Below, in pieces: positions 1 to 8,316 of a stretch of DNA of 64,000 bases; the first letter of the stretch is position 1; each line of letters opens with the position of its first letter. This stretch comes from Clostridiales bacterium (GTDB taxonomy: Bacteria; Bacillota; Clostridia; Christensenellales; Aristaeellaceae), in contig JAIKWZ010000025.1 of NCBI GenBank assembly GCA_024684375.1, positions 1 through 64,000 of the forward strand, read 5' to 3'. The translations under genes and the position numbers were made by a program. The notes beneath the pieces are model-generated. The model was given only the letters and a program-made list of their open reading frames with translations, was not told the origin of the DNA and did not search any database.

Positions 1-1
1 T

Positions 2-163
2 CGAACCTGGCCAAGCGGTAAAAAGAAGTATTGCTGGCTGAGTTATGAGCCTGAAAATGAAACAGCAAAGAAGCTGTATGCTTCATTTGGTTTTGTCGAA
101 CAGCCTCAATACTTTAAGGATAAACCCGGAGAAGAGATGCCCGCTATCCTTGAATTATTATAA
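2..163 (+). CDS. GNAT-family N-acetyltransferase, C-terminal part (5' end outside window)
   Basis: The open frame enters from the left edge and ends at TAA 161-163, giving 53 residues. The sequence WLSYEPENETAKKLYASFGF is the typical last helix and strand of GNAT acetyltransferases, which move an acetyl group from acetyl-CoA to an amine. The end PAILELL is also usual for the fold. The acetyl-CoA binding loop lies outside the window, so the substrate cannot be inferred. It is a gene cut by the window, not a visible pseudogene. Confidence 0.75.
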   Translation, partial: RTWPSGKKKYCWLSYEPENETAKKLYASFGFVEQPQYFKDKPGEEMPAILELL

Positions 164-333
164 AAATACATGAATTCCAAATGAAGCATGGAAAGGATTT
201 ATAAGGGATACTGACAAATTCCTGTTTGTCGAGGTCTCGATGTTTTAGAAAACCGGAAGCTTCCTGTATAAATAGGCCGGAAAATAAGGAATTATCTGTC
301 CTAAACCTTGGAAGGTACAAATCGCACAAACAG

Positions 334-375
334 CCCATCGGTTCATTATGAGCCGGTGGGTATTGTTTATTTTCT
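334..375 (+). terminator. Terminator-like hairpin 1
   Basis: Eight-base stem 334-341 pairs with 353-360 (one G-T pair) and is followed on the plus strand by a T-rich tail ending at about 375. It may end transcription from the GNAT gene. Confidence 0.5.
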
Positions 376-394
376 GCTTTAATGCGAATGGTTC

Positions 395-428
395 AAAAAT
401 AGAAGGAACTCCCGATTGTGGGAGTTCC
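395..428 (-). terminator. Terminator-like hairpin 2
   Basis: Perfect nine-base stem, 405-413 with 420-428 and a 6-base loop. Read on the minus strand it is followed by TTCTATTTTT, so it can work as a minus-strand terminator. Confidence 0.45.
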
Positions 429-466
429 CGACTCATCATATACAAACCTGAAAAACAGCTCCACAC

Positions 467-498
467 AAACCTTGCAGATCAACGTCTGCAAGGTTTTT
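467..498 (+). terminator. Terminator-like hairpin 3
   Basis: Perfect nine-base stem, 470-478 with 485-493 and a 6-base loop, followed directly by TTTTT. This is a classic intrinsic terminator, but no gene lies directly upstream. Confidence 0.6.
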
Positions 499-545
499 CC
501 ATGCCTGTTTCCCATCATGACAGAGTATGCGGATCCCGCATGGTG

Positions 546-577
546 CCCCTTTGGAAATTCCTCAAGGGGTTTCTTTA
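546..577 (+). terminator. Terminator-like hairpin 4
   Basis: Six-base stem CCCCTT/AAGGGG (546-551 with 564-569) followed by TTTCTTT. A small hairpin, ATGCGG-ATC-CCGCAT, lies just upstream at 527-541. Confidence 0.4.
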
Positions 578-707
578 ACCCTGTGCGATCCTTCTCTTAT
601 GTTTCCAATGTGCCACACACGCCTGGCGAATATTCCGTGCATTCTACGACTAATAATACCGCTCGGCTTTGTAGCCGGCTTTATGCTCCACCAAAAGTTC
701 GTTATTC

Positions 708-735
708 AAACCCTGTCCTATTTATTTCAGGGTTT
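708..735. repeat. Hairpin 5 (AAACCCTG/CAGGGTTT)
   Basis: Perfect eight-base inverted repeat, 708-715 with 728-735 and a 12-base loop. It has no clear T-tract on either strand. Confidence 0.4.
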
Positions 736-749
736 GAGTAACTGATCAG

Positions 750-788
750 AAAAAACCGGTATCTGTACCACCAGATGCCGGCTTTTCG
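750..788 (-). terminator. Bidirectional terminator-like hairpin 6
   Basis: Ten-base stem 756-765 with 772-781 (one G-T pair). The minus strand continues into TTTTTT and the plus strand into CTTTT. It is the best candidate terminator for the minus-strand gene that ends at 1013, although it sits about 230 bases downstream. Confidence 0.55.
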
Positions 789-1012
789 TTATTATTTGCC
801 AAATCATTTTCAATTGGACCAGCTATGTTCTTATAAAGATGACGTTCCTCCAATGTATACGTAAACATGAAAAAAGATAAGCTGGGCGAGGAAAAACCTG
901 CGTGATATACGCTGTAGTTAGCGCAAAAAAGCGCGCAAACCGCGGCGAAAGCATCTGGTGCTCTGAGAATCAGCCTTTGTCTTCAGCTGTGTCACAGCTC
1001 TTAACTGCGGGT

Positions 1013-2809
1013 CTACTCGGTCCGGTATTCTCCCGTTTCAAAATCGACCTCGCACGCTTTCCCGCCTTCGAACTCGCATCTTTGCTTCGTGCCGCCCAGA
1101 AACTCGTGCCTGACCAACGGCTTCAGCTGCACCTGTTTCTGCCAGGCAAGCGCTTCACGCATGCGCCTGATATCGTTCTCGTCCGAATCGTCCAGCACGT
1201 AGGCGGCGCAGCCGTACAGCAGCGACAGCAAATGTCCGTCAACATCTGCAGGCACTCCGAATCCGCCTTTATACGGGTAATAGGGCGAGATCAGGCAGTC
1301 ATGATACACGAGGAACTCAAGCGGGATACCATCTCCGATCACATTGCCCTCCTCGATGCTCTTGTCCAGCGCAAACGGCATCCAGTGAACGAAATCGATA
1401 TATGGAAGCGCCCAGTCCACCAGCTCTTCACTCTGAACGACTATGCCCCTTGATGCCACTTCCCTGAAGCAGGCAGCCCTTGCCCTCGCGCACTCTTCCC
1501 GTGTCATACGGTGCGCCGGATTGTCGCATTCGTCAAGCTCCACAACGGAAAACACGTCCAGATACGCGTTGTCCGGTTTGCAGCCGTGAACGGCAAGTTC
1601 GTTGTAGTTGCGCCTTACGTAATCAAGCGCCTGTTTGGCGCAGAGTACCGTCTGACGGCCTCCGTACCAATAGTCCCATTCCTCATATTTACCGTTCCTT
1701 CCGCGGGTCGCATTTTCGATGTCGAAGCTTTCGCAGTCATAATAGTAATCGCGGTATTGATCGTGGATGCCGAAGAAGTAGCCCATCTGATGACAGCTGT
1801 TCCGTAAACGCGCAAGGCCTTCCCAGCCGCCGGAAGCTTCACAGGGCGGCAGGATATCCGGATGGAGATTGTCGTATCCCCTTTTGCCCCAACCGTCAAG
1901 ATGAAGGCAGAGCTTTTCGACACCCATGCGCTTGAGCCGCTTGAGTTTTTCGCCGACTTCGTCAAACGTAACGATCCTGTCGTTGAATTCCGGTTCGTCC
2001 GGTCTGTAGAAGTGACTCCCCGGCTGGATATGGATGTTCGACCTTACATGGCAGATAGGTATGTTCAGGTATTCGGCCACTTTGGGATTTCTTGCGATCT
2101 TCTCATTAAGCGTCACAAGCTCGCCGCGTGACCTTATATATTCCCGATAGATCGCGGCAGCGCGGTTATAATCCTCTCCCGGTTTGAGCGTTGCCAGAGA
2201 AAGATGCCTTTCGCGGCCGATCCTGCCAAGCTGCGCTTCCCAGCGGCAGCTCACCTGTACCGGCATACCCGGCAGTGCGTCGAGGAGCAACCCGCAGTCA
2301 AAAGCCGTTTCGATCAGCATTACGTAACCGCCGCGCCTATCATATTGGGCAAAGAAGCGCATCGTCAGCCCGCGCGAGTTTGGCAGTACCGATCCGCAAA
2401 AACGTTTTGCCCCTCCGCCATAGTTCCTGAGCAGGGAACCCTGCATGAGCGGCAGCACCGTTCGTCCTTCACGGGAATCCATTTCAAACGGCGCAGGCCA
2501 TGCTATCTCACTGACTTCACAGTCACTTAGCGGAATCAGATCGAATCTGACATTCCCTGTCGACTTTTCAAGCCAGATCCGTGTCTCGATACACAGGCCC
2601 GGGATCCCATTAAAATCCGAATAGACAGAGCGGAACCCCTCTCCCACTCCCGTCCTGAAATCGTGCGTCTCGCATTTTGCTTCGGAGAACAACGCCTTGC
2701 GGCCGTCTTTTGCGGCCACATAACACTGAAAACCGGTTGAAGGCTTCCACAGCCCGCCATCGCCGTCAAACGCGGCGCCGCAGGATACTGGGATCAGTTT
2801 AGTAATCAT
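1013..2809 (-). CDS. Putative glycoside hydrolase-like protein (DUF5696-like TIM barrel)
   Basis: 598 residues with no signal peptide. The N-terminal half, about 1-210, looks beta-rich, like the sandwich domain that precedes many glycosidase barrels. The second half has barrel-like motifs (HLDGWGKRGYDNLHPDI, GIHDQYRDYYYD, DNAYLDVF, VQSEELVDW) with conserved Asp/Glu/Trp residues. This resembles the GH101-related and DUF5696 type of protein in Firmicutes, but I cannot name the substrate or the catalytic pair. It has its own promoter and stands alone next to the rhamnosidase genes. Cytoplasmic action on imported oligosaccharides is inference from the lack of a signal peptide. Confidence 0.55.
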   Translation of the reverse strand: MITKLIPVSCGAAFDGDGGLWKPSTGFQCYVAAKDGRKALFSEAKCETHDFRTGVGEGFRSVYSDFNGIPGLCIETRIWLEKSTGNVRFDLIPLSDCEVSEIAWPAPFEMDSREGRTVLPLMQGSLLRNYGGGAKRFCGSVLPNSRGLTMRFFAQYDRRGGYVMLIETAFDCGLLLDALPGMPVQVSCRWEAQLGRIGRERHLSLATLKPGEDYNRAAAIYREYIRSRGELVTLNEKIARNPKVAEYLNIPICHVRSNIHIQPGSHFYRPDEPEFNDRIVTFDEVGEKLKRLKRMGVEKLCLHLDGWGKRGYDNLHPDILPPCEASGGWEGLARLRNSCHQMGYFFGIHDQYRDYYYDCESFDIENATRGRNGKYEEWDYWYGGRQTVLCAKQALDYVRRNYNELAVHGCKPDNAYLDVFSVVELDECDNPAHRMTREECARARAACFREVASRGIVVQSEELVDWALPYIDFVHWMPFALDKSIEEGNVIGDGIPLEFLVYHDCLISPYYPYKGGFGVPADVDGHLLSLLYGCAAYVLDDSDENDIRRMREALAWQKQVQLKPLVRHEFLGGTKQRCEFEGGKACEVDFETGEYRTE

Positions 2810-2863
2810 GCCGGATCAACCCCCTGAACTGAATCTGCTTTTCCCATGTCTATCAACACAAGT

Positions 2864-2892
2864 ATTATACCTTAAAGATAACCTCTCATCAA
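2864..2892 (-). promoter_or_regulatory. Promoter of the DUF5696-like gene
   Basis: On the minus strand, TTGATG (2892-2887), a 17-base spacer and TATAAT (2869-2864), about 55 bases upstream of the start. The same two boxes and spacing occur upstream of the cupin gene at 12,012-12,040, which suggests a shared expression class. Confidence 0.7.
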
Positions 2893-3087
2893 TCTTTTAA
2901 TTGGAGCTTAAGCCGCTTTTCATGCATATCGATAAGTATGGTCAAAATGCATGGACAGCAGAAGGAAAACCCAATCATCAAATGGTCCATCACTATTTCG
3001 GCAAAACACTTCAGTGAAAGAACGCTTTTCTCAGCATCTATGCGGAACCTTTTGCTTTAGCTCATTTTCTCACTTTGGTCTCATTTG

Positions 3088-3116
3088 TTGCAAATGGTTT
3101 ACAGTTCGGCTAATAT
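3088..3116 (+). promoter_or_regulatory. Promoter of the SH3-repeat gene
   Basis: TTGCAA, a 17-base spacer, then TAATAT. It lies about 75 bases before the ATG at 3191, in the 381-base divergent interval 2810-3190. Apart from the two promoters I see nothing else in that interval. Confidence 0.55.
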
Positions 3117-3190
3117 GTTCTTAAGCATGGAACAAACATGCCCATCAAACACATCATAAATACAAACAAAACTGATTGGAGATCCAGTTC

Positions 3191-4117
3191 ATGAAAAAAG
3201 TCCTGTGTATTGTTATTTGCTTGAGCCTTATGCTCGTTATAATGCCCGCGTTCGCTGCCGGTGTCAGTCCGGTCATGCAGGTCACGAAATGCAATTCCTA
3301 TGTTTCCCTGCGCGCAAACAACAGTACAAGCTCCGCCAGACTCGTTAAAGTGCATCTCGGAGAGCTGGTGTCTAATTGCGAGAGCGCCTCAAACGGCTTT
3401 GTTAAGTGCACATTTGACGGGCAGACTGGCTATATTCTTGAAAAGTACCTGAAAACCACTTCCGAACCTGCGTATGCGCATGTGCTTCCGAACCAGCAGG
3501 TGACAAAGTGCAGCTATTGGGTATCGCTGAGGAAATACCCTGATACCTCTGCGGTCCGTCTTGAAAAGGTGCCCCTGGGCGCCACGGTCGTGGGCTGTGT
3601 GCTCGAAGGCAGTTTTATCAAATGCACGTACAACGGCAAAACCGGCTACATACTGGCGCAATACCTCAAAAACGCTTATGACGATTCTGATTCCTCATCT
3701 GATAACTTGACCGGTGAAGCCTGCGTGATCAACTGCATCTCTTACGTCTCTCTGCGGAAAACCCCTGACACGAGCGCCAAACGTCTTGATAAAGTTCCGC
3801 TGGGCGCCTACGTCATCGCCAAAGGCAGCGCTTCAAACGGGTTTATTAAAGTTGAATATAAGGGCCGTACCGGTTACATTCTCGGAGCATATCTTATGAA
3901 AAGCTACACCGGCAACGTAGCTCTGGCTGATCAGAGGGTCACGGGCTGCGAAAGCTGGGTATCGCTGAGAGAAACCCCCTCCACCAGCGCGAACAGGCTG
4001 AACATCGTACCGTTAGGAGCAAAAGTCACTGACTGCGTGAAGAACGGGTCATTCGTTAAGTGTACCTATAAAGGTATGACCGGATACATTCTCGCGAAAT
4101 ACCTGACAAACGCCTGA
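3191..4117 (+). CDS. Secreted protein with four SH3 repeats
   Basis: 308 residues from ATG 3191, chosen because TTGGAG stands nine bases upstream and a clean signal peptide follows (MKKVLCIVICLSLMLV then AFA). The open frame could begin at TTG 3176 but would lack a ribosome site. The mature part is four copies of about 57 residues, each with YVSLR or WVSLR, then RL..VPLGA, then FVKCTY.G.TGYILA.YL, typical of bacterial SH3 domains (SH3_3). These bind peptidoglycan or act as adhesion modules. There is no catalytic domain, so it may be a wall-associated structural or scavenging protein. Cysteines recur at equivalent places in the repeats. Monocistronic: own promoter and terminator. Confidence 0.85.
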   Translation: MKKVLCIVICLSLMLVIMPAFAAGVSPVMQVTKCNSYVSLRANNSTSSARLVKVHLGELVSNCESASNGFVKCTFDGQTGYILEKYLKTTSEPAYAHVLPNQQVTKCSYWVSLRKYPDTSAVRLEKVPLGATVVGCVLEGSFIKCTYNGKTGYILAQYLKNAYDDSDSSSDNLTGEACVINCISYVSLRKTPDTSAKRLDKVPLGAYVIAKGSASNGFIKVEYKGRTGYILGAYLMKSYTGNVALADQRVTGCESWVSLRETPSTSANRLNIVPLGAKVTDCVKNGSFVKCTYKGMTGYILAKYLTNA

Positions 4118-4156
4118 CCCGGCTCGGCAATGACCGGCAGGTAAGCAAAACCGGAG

Positions 4157-4198
4157 GATCTGAAGCTCACGTATGAGCCTCAGATTTTCTTTTTTCTT
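4157..4198 (+). terminator. Terminator of the SH3-repeat gene
   Basis: ATCTGAAGCTCA/TGAGCCTCAGAT, a 12-base stem with one mismatch and a CGTA loop, followed by TTTCTTTTTTC. Confidence 0.9.
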
Positions 4199-4338
4199 AA
4201 TTGATACGGATTATTATAGGCTTTTCTTCGGTCATAGCACCATCTGCCTCGTCCGCAGTTGCCGGCACGCATCCGCCGAATGATCTCGCGGTGCATCCTT
4301 CATGCACGGCAGCTGGAACAGGAAAACTATTTTTTCTA

Positions 4339-4367
4339 TTTACGCAGGCCCGGAATATGGTTATACT
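4339..4367 (+). promoter_or_regulatory. Promoter of the DUF4832-like gene
   Basis: TTTACG, a 17-base spacer and TATACT, thirty bases before the chosen ATG at 4397. This supports the downstream start over the longer open frame from 4259. Confidence 0.6.
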
Positions 4368-4396
4368 ATCTATACCAATCCACAAGAGGTTCTTTC

Positions 4397-5728
4397 ATGA
4401 GCACGAGATATTTCGGAAAAGCAAAAGAAGCACACATCAATCCCTTCATGGGATTTACGAGTTTTCAGCATTTTACCGATGAAGCCCTTTACAGTGATAT
4501 CATAGTGCGGCCCGAAAACCATATGTGTGAAACAGAGGGCCTCGAATGCTGGCCGATACCGGACGATGTGCCGCAGGATGGGCGGGCGCAAGGTTTCTAT
4601 CCGGAAGCAAAGATAGCGTATTTCCGCGTACTGTGGAAGGAGTTTGAGCCCATTCAAGGGCAATACAATTACGGTCTGATACAAAAACTCGTAGATGCCG
4701 CGAAGAGAAAAGGGCAAACGATCACATTCCGCCTGATCGCGCACAGCACGCGCGCAAGCGATGATGTTCCGGATTGGCTGAAAGAGCTTATCCCCTGCCC
4801 TGAACGGCCCGAAGGGAAACGTGTTAAAGATTCACCGACAGATCCTCTGTTTTTGAAGCTGTTCGGCAAAGCTATCCAAAAACTTGCGGAGCGCTTCGAT
4901 GACGAGCCTGTGTTTCATACTGTGGACATCTGCCTGCCGGGCGCTTGGGGCGAAGGCTACAAACTGGAATCGTATTCCGATGAAGATCTGCGAGAACTGA
5001 TCGACACCTTCCTGCTTTCTTTCAGGCACACTGATCTGGTCGCGCAGATCGGATTGCCGTGGCTGGTCAATTACGCAAATACTGTACGGCCGGTCGGTTG
5101 GCGCGGCGACGGCTGCGGCGAACCGAACCACATGCTTAAACGTTATCCTCTGCTCGCAGCGCAGATCGATAGTGAGATCTGGAAAAAAGCGCCCGTATCA
5201 TTTGAATCATACTGGTGGCTCTCCGAGTGGCTCCGACAGGGGTGGGATATCGACAGCATCATCGAGCAGACTCTGTCGTGGCATTTGAGCGTGTTTAACG
5301 CCAAATCCGTTGAGATCCCCTATGAGCTCAAAGACAAGGTCGACTACTGGCTGAGCAGGATGGGGTATCACTATTCTCCGGTCAGCTTTACCTGTCCGGA
5401 TAAATCATGTCCCGGAAAGGAGTTCACTTGTGAGCTCGTGATCGAGAACACAGGTGTAGCTCCGCTGTATGAGAAGCTTCCTCTCATGCTGCGCCTGGCC
5501 GGCACACAGGCTTTCACGTTCGATACAGGCATCGAGGCGGTCACATTGCTGCCGGGCACGAGCGTGAAGCGCTTCACCGTGGCGCTTCCGGAGAATATGC
5601 CGGGCGGTAACTACAGTGTGCAGATCGGCATCGCGGGGATCAGCTTCGCAACAGACGCGCCTGCCTGCGGTGATTTCTATGAAGTCGGGAGTATGCATAT
5701 CTCAGATCAGGAAGCAAAGCCCGTTTGA
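4397..5728 (+). CDS. DUF4832-type, beta-galactosidase-like protein
   Basis: 443 residues from ATG 4397, with AAGAGG eight bases before it and a promoter just upstream; the open frame runs back to 4259 without support. The start NPFMGFTSFQHF matches the NP.rGF opening of DUF4832 proteins. The motif FRVLWKEFEPIQGQYNYG is the W..iEP..G.ynf segment shared with GH42/GH5-like barrels. A beta-sandwich of about 100 residues (370-443) follows the barrel. No signal peptide is visible. The family is thought to be glycosidase-related, but activity is not established. It sits between the SH3 gene and the rhamnosidase operon. Confidence 0.65.
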   Translation: MSTRYFGKAKEAHINPFMGFTSFQHFTDEALYSDIIVRPENHMCETEGLECWPIPDDVPQDGRAQGFYPEAKIAYFRVLWKEFEPIQGQYNYGLIQKLVDAAKRKGQTITFRLIAHSTRASDDVPDWLKELIPCPERPEGKRVKDSPTDPLFLKLFGKAIQKLAERFDDEPVFHTVDICLPGAWGEGYKLESYSDEDLRELIDTFLLSFRHTDLVAQIGLPWLVNYANTVRPVGWRGDGCGEPNHMLKRYPLLAAQIDSEIWKKAPVSFESYWWLSEWLRQGWDIDSIIEQTLSWHLSVFNAKSVEIPYELKDKVDYWLSRMGYHYSPVSFTCPDKSCPGKEFTCELVIENTGVAPLYEKLPLMLRLAGTQAFTFDTGIEAVTLLPGTSVKRFTVALPENMPGGNYSVQIGIAGISFATDAPACGDFYEVGSMHISDQEAKPV

Positions 5729-5754
5729 GTACGGCGGGCAGAGCACTGCTGATA

Positions 5755-5797
5755 TGTCTTGCGGCTCAGGTTTTCGGCCTGGCCCGCCTTTTTTGCC
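5755..5797 (+). terminator. Terminator of the DUF4832-like gene
   Basis: GCGGCTCAGG pairs with CCTGGCCCGC (two mismatches) around TTTTCG and is followed by TTTTTT. Confidence 0.6.
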
Positions 5798-5931
5798 GCA
5801 TCATACTACAAATATTATTGTCAAACTCAGATAGTTTTTTGCGTTTGAAACATGCTCATCCCGGCTTACTTGTCCACATATTGAACCCCTGGATGCGTTT
5901 GTTGATCTCTGCCGCTTTTTCACAATCAATA

Positions 5932-5964
5932 CAGGACCCTGCGGCTCACGTACGCAGGGTCCTG
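5932..5964 (-). terminator. Strong hairpin downstream of the rhamnosidase gene
   Basis: Perfect 12-base stem 5932-5943 with 5953-5964 and a 9-base loop, 32 bases past the minus-strand stop at 5996. The following T-tract is weak (TATTGATTG), so it may stabilise the mRNA end as well as terminate. Confidence 0.6.
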
Positions 5965-5995
5965 TTATACAATACTCAAGGTCACGATTTTTGCT

Positions 5996-8191
5996 TCAGT
6001 TGTTTTCCCAGACGCTTTCGTTCAGCCCGGCTGACAGCGACAGCGTTTTGCCTTTGACTGTCAATTCCGCCTTCATGCCTTCAGGCACCTCGACACTGAT
6101 CTCGGTCTTCAGCAGTGTTTTGCGATAAGCCACGCTCAGCTTTCCCAGCGGAGTGGTTATATGCCCCCTCGCCTCCGGCAGCCAGTCCATGAATGCGGGC
6201 TCAATGCGCGCTTCCCGCCAGCCCGCGGACCCCTTCGCCTGCTTAATGCCCAGCGCGTCATAAAACAGTTGTTTGCTGGCAGCCCCGAACATGGGATGGT
6301 CGAGAGAGCGCTGATACTCGCAATCGGACCAGTATTCCCACAGCGTCGTGGCGCCAGTGCGCATCATGGAACCGAATGAATTCGGCTTTTCGCTGGTCAG
6401 CAGGCGATATTCCAGATCATAGCGTCCCTTTTCACCCAGCAGCCGAGTGACCAGTTCCGTGCCGAAAATGCCCGTGTCGTAACTGCCGAGCTCCTCATAG
6501 CGCTCAAAAAAGTGTTCCAGAGTGACATGGTCGCCCAAACCGATGTCCAGCGCAAAGGCGTTGGCGCCCTGTACGTTCCCTGCAAAATCATGCGTCTCCG
6601 GGTCATAATAGTTGTGGATCAACGCTTCGCAGGCAGCTTTCTTCCGGATGCTCCACATCAGGTTTTCCGGCTTGCCAAGTATAATGTCTATCTCAGTCAT
6701 GGCATCCAGCGCTTTTACCTTGAAATATGTGTTTACATATGGAGGCGGCAGCTTGATCGGGTCCGGAGTGCACCAGTCTCCCAGGCACCATTCTCCTGCG
6801 CGATCGCTCACCACCAATTCGTTTTCGCTGTGAAGTTCCAGATAGTCCAGGTACTTCACCATGCCCTGATACATCTCGATGAGCGGCTGAGGATCGCCGT
6901 ATTGGAGATAGTAGTTGAGCGGGACGGTGATAATGGCTATATCCCATCCGCCCGGTCCTCCCCCGCAGCGGGTATACGGCGCGGTGTTCTGAACATGTCC
7001 TGTTATTTCATCCTGACAGTCCGATATGTCGCGCATCCATTTCCGCACCGTGGACTTGTAGTCGATCGCCAGCATCGCCGCTTCACATGCCAGCTGCCCG
7101 TCGCCGGTGTAGCCCCTGCGCTCGATATGCGGGCAGTCTGAAGGTATGCCGCCATGAAGGTTGTTAAGCTGCGTGCGTACGTACGCTCCGTAAAGCCAGT
7201 TAAGCACGGGACTGGCGCAGTGAAACGAGGAAGTGACTGCCGCGTCTGTGTGTATCACTGCTGCGTACAGCACATCGGCTTCGCCCTGCACCGCGAAATA
7301 CCTGAAACCAAACCATGTGAACCTTGGATGGATGATCCTCCCGGTGCCGTCGCTGACCACCTGCCATTTCTGATTATGGGTGTAATGGCTTTCCAGTTGG
7401 CCGCGCGTATCCAGCATTTCGCCGAAGCGGACTTCCACAGTCTCATTCCGCTTAGACTTGTCTTTTATGACCACCCAGCCCGTGATGTTCTCTCCCAGGT
7501 CGTACAGCGTTCCCCGCGGACCTTCCATGAGCTTTATGGGCACTATTGTGCGTACGATGCGGTCTGCCGGGCAATCCTGCAGTTGGTACTCGGTCTCCAT
7601 CTCGGACAGTATGCGCACTTTATTCCAGGCGGAAATATCCTCGGTCATCCAGTTTTCCCCGCATACGTTCAGGTCGTGCTTTTCGCCCCTGAACAGATTG
7701 CACGAGACTACCTCTCCCTGTTTCCATCGGGCATCCTCTCCGGACACGACTTCGCGCGTCTTTCCGTCCGCGTCGGTCAATAATATGCGGTAGCACAGCC
7801 TCACTTCTCCGAAGCTCACGTGCCCGTCGAATGACCAGGTCTCCTGGGCGAAAAAGCCGGGACCCAGCGCGACTCCCAAATCGTTTGTTCCATCTTTCAG
7901 GTAAGGCCTGATGTCATAATTAAGACAATAGCAGCGGTGTCTGAAAACTTCATCGAACGGCTGCCCGTTCACAGTGATATCCCTGCAGCAATAATCGCTG
8001 GTCACGGGTACGAACAGGTCCTCCGACACTCGCCTCCCGTTCAGGTACAATTCAAAGTAGCCAAGCCCGCAGATCGTTATTTCCGCGCTGATGATATCAC
8101 CCGCTTCAAACGAAGCACGTACCACGGGTGTTCTGGTAATTCCGTCAAAGCCCAGCCATTTTGCACTTCCGAACATTTCACCTTGGTCCAT
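5996..8191 (-). CDS. Alpha-L-rhamnosidase, GH78
   Basis: 731 residues. Residues 1-270 are beta-sandwich domains (LYLNGRRVSEDLFVPVTSDY, the galactose-binding-like module of GH78). The (alpha/alpha)6 barrel contains the signature SDCPHIERRGYTGDGQLA, which keeps the Asp, Glu and Asp of the family. Later TTLWEYW and LDHPMFGA match the conserved Glu and His regions. A small C-terminal beta domain ends the protein. It removes terminal alpha-L-rhamnose from glycans or glycosides. There is no signal peptide, so it probably acts on imported fragments. GGGGAGAG precedes the ATG. It is the last gene of the operon that starts with the cupin gene. Confidence 0.93.
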   Translation of the reverse strand: MDQGEMFGSAKWLGFDGITRTPVVRASFEAGDIISAEITICGLGYFELYLNGRRVSEDLFVPVTSDYCCRDITVNGQPFDEVFRHRCYCLNYDIRPYLKDGTNDLGVALGPGFFAQETWSFDGHVSFGEVRLCYRILLTDADGKTREVVSGEDARWKQGEVVSCNLFRGEKHDLNVCGENWMTEDISAWNKVRILSEMETEYQLQDCPADRIVRTIVPIKLMEGPRGTLYDLGENITGWVVIKDKSKRNETVEVRFGEMLDTRGQLESHYTHNQKWQVVSDGTGRIIHPRFTWFGFRYFAVQGEADVLYAAVIHTDAAVTSSFHCASPVLNWLYGAYVRTQLNNLHGGIPSDCPHIERRGYTGDGQLACEAAMLAIDYKSTVRKWMRDISDCQDEITGHVQNTAPYTRCGGGPGGWDIAIITVPLNYYLQYGDPQPLIEMYQGMVKYLDYLELHSENELVVSDRAGEWCLGDWCTPDPIKLPPPYVNTYFKVKALDAMTEIDIILGKPENLMWSIRKKAACEALIHNYYDPETHDFAGNVQGANAFALDIGLGDHVTLEHFFERYEELGSYDTGIFGTELVTRLLGEKGRYDLEYRLLTSEKPNSFGSMMRTGATTLWEYWSDCEYQRSLDHPMFGAASKQLFYDALGIKQAKGSAGWREARIEPAFMDWLPEARGHITTPLGKLSVAYRKTLLKTEISVEVPEGMKAELTVKGKTLSLSAGLNESVWENN

Positions 8192-8316
8192 ATTCTCTCC
8201 CCAAATCTTTTTTTCTGCTTATTATCCGCTTGCCTGAAAACATCACATTTGCATTAGCTTCACTGGCGCCGGATCCAAACGGCCGGATCCAAAAGCCCAC
8301 TTGCCCCGGACGCGGA

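Larger units (their letters stand above)
164..1012. other. Gene-free interval of 850 bases with clustered hairpins
   Basis: No open frame here resembles a protein. The interval lies between the end of a plus-strand gene and the end of a minus-strand gene. It holds at least six clear inverted repeats between 334 and 781, several followed by T-rich runs; these are listed separately. Nothing coding was seen from 800 to 1012. Confidence 0.7.
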
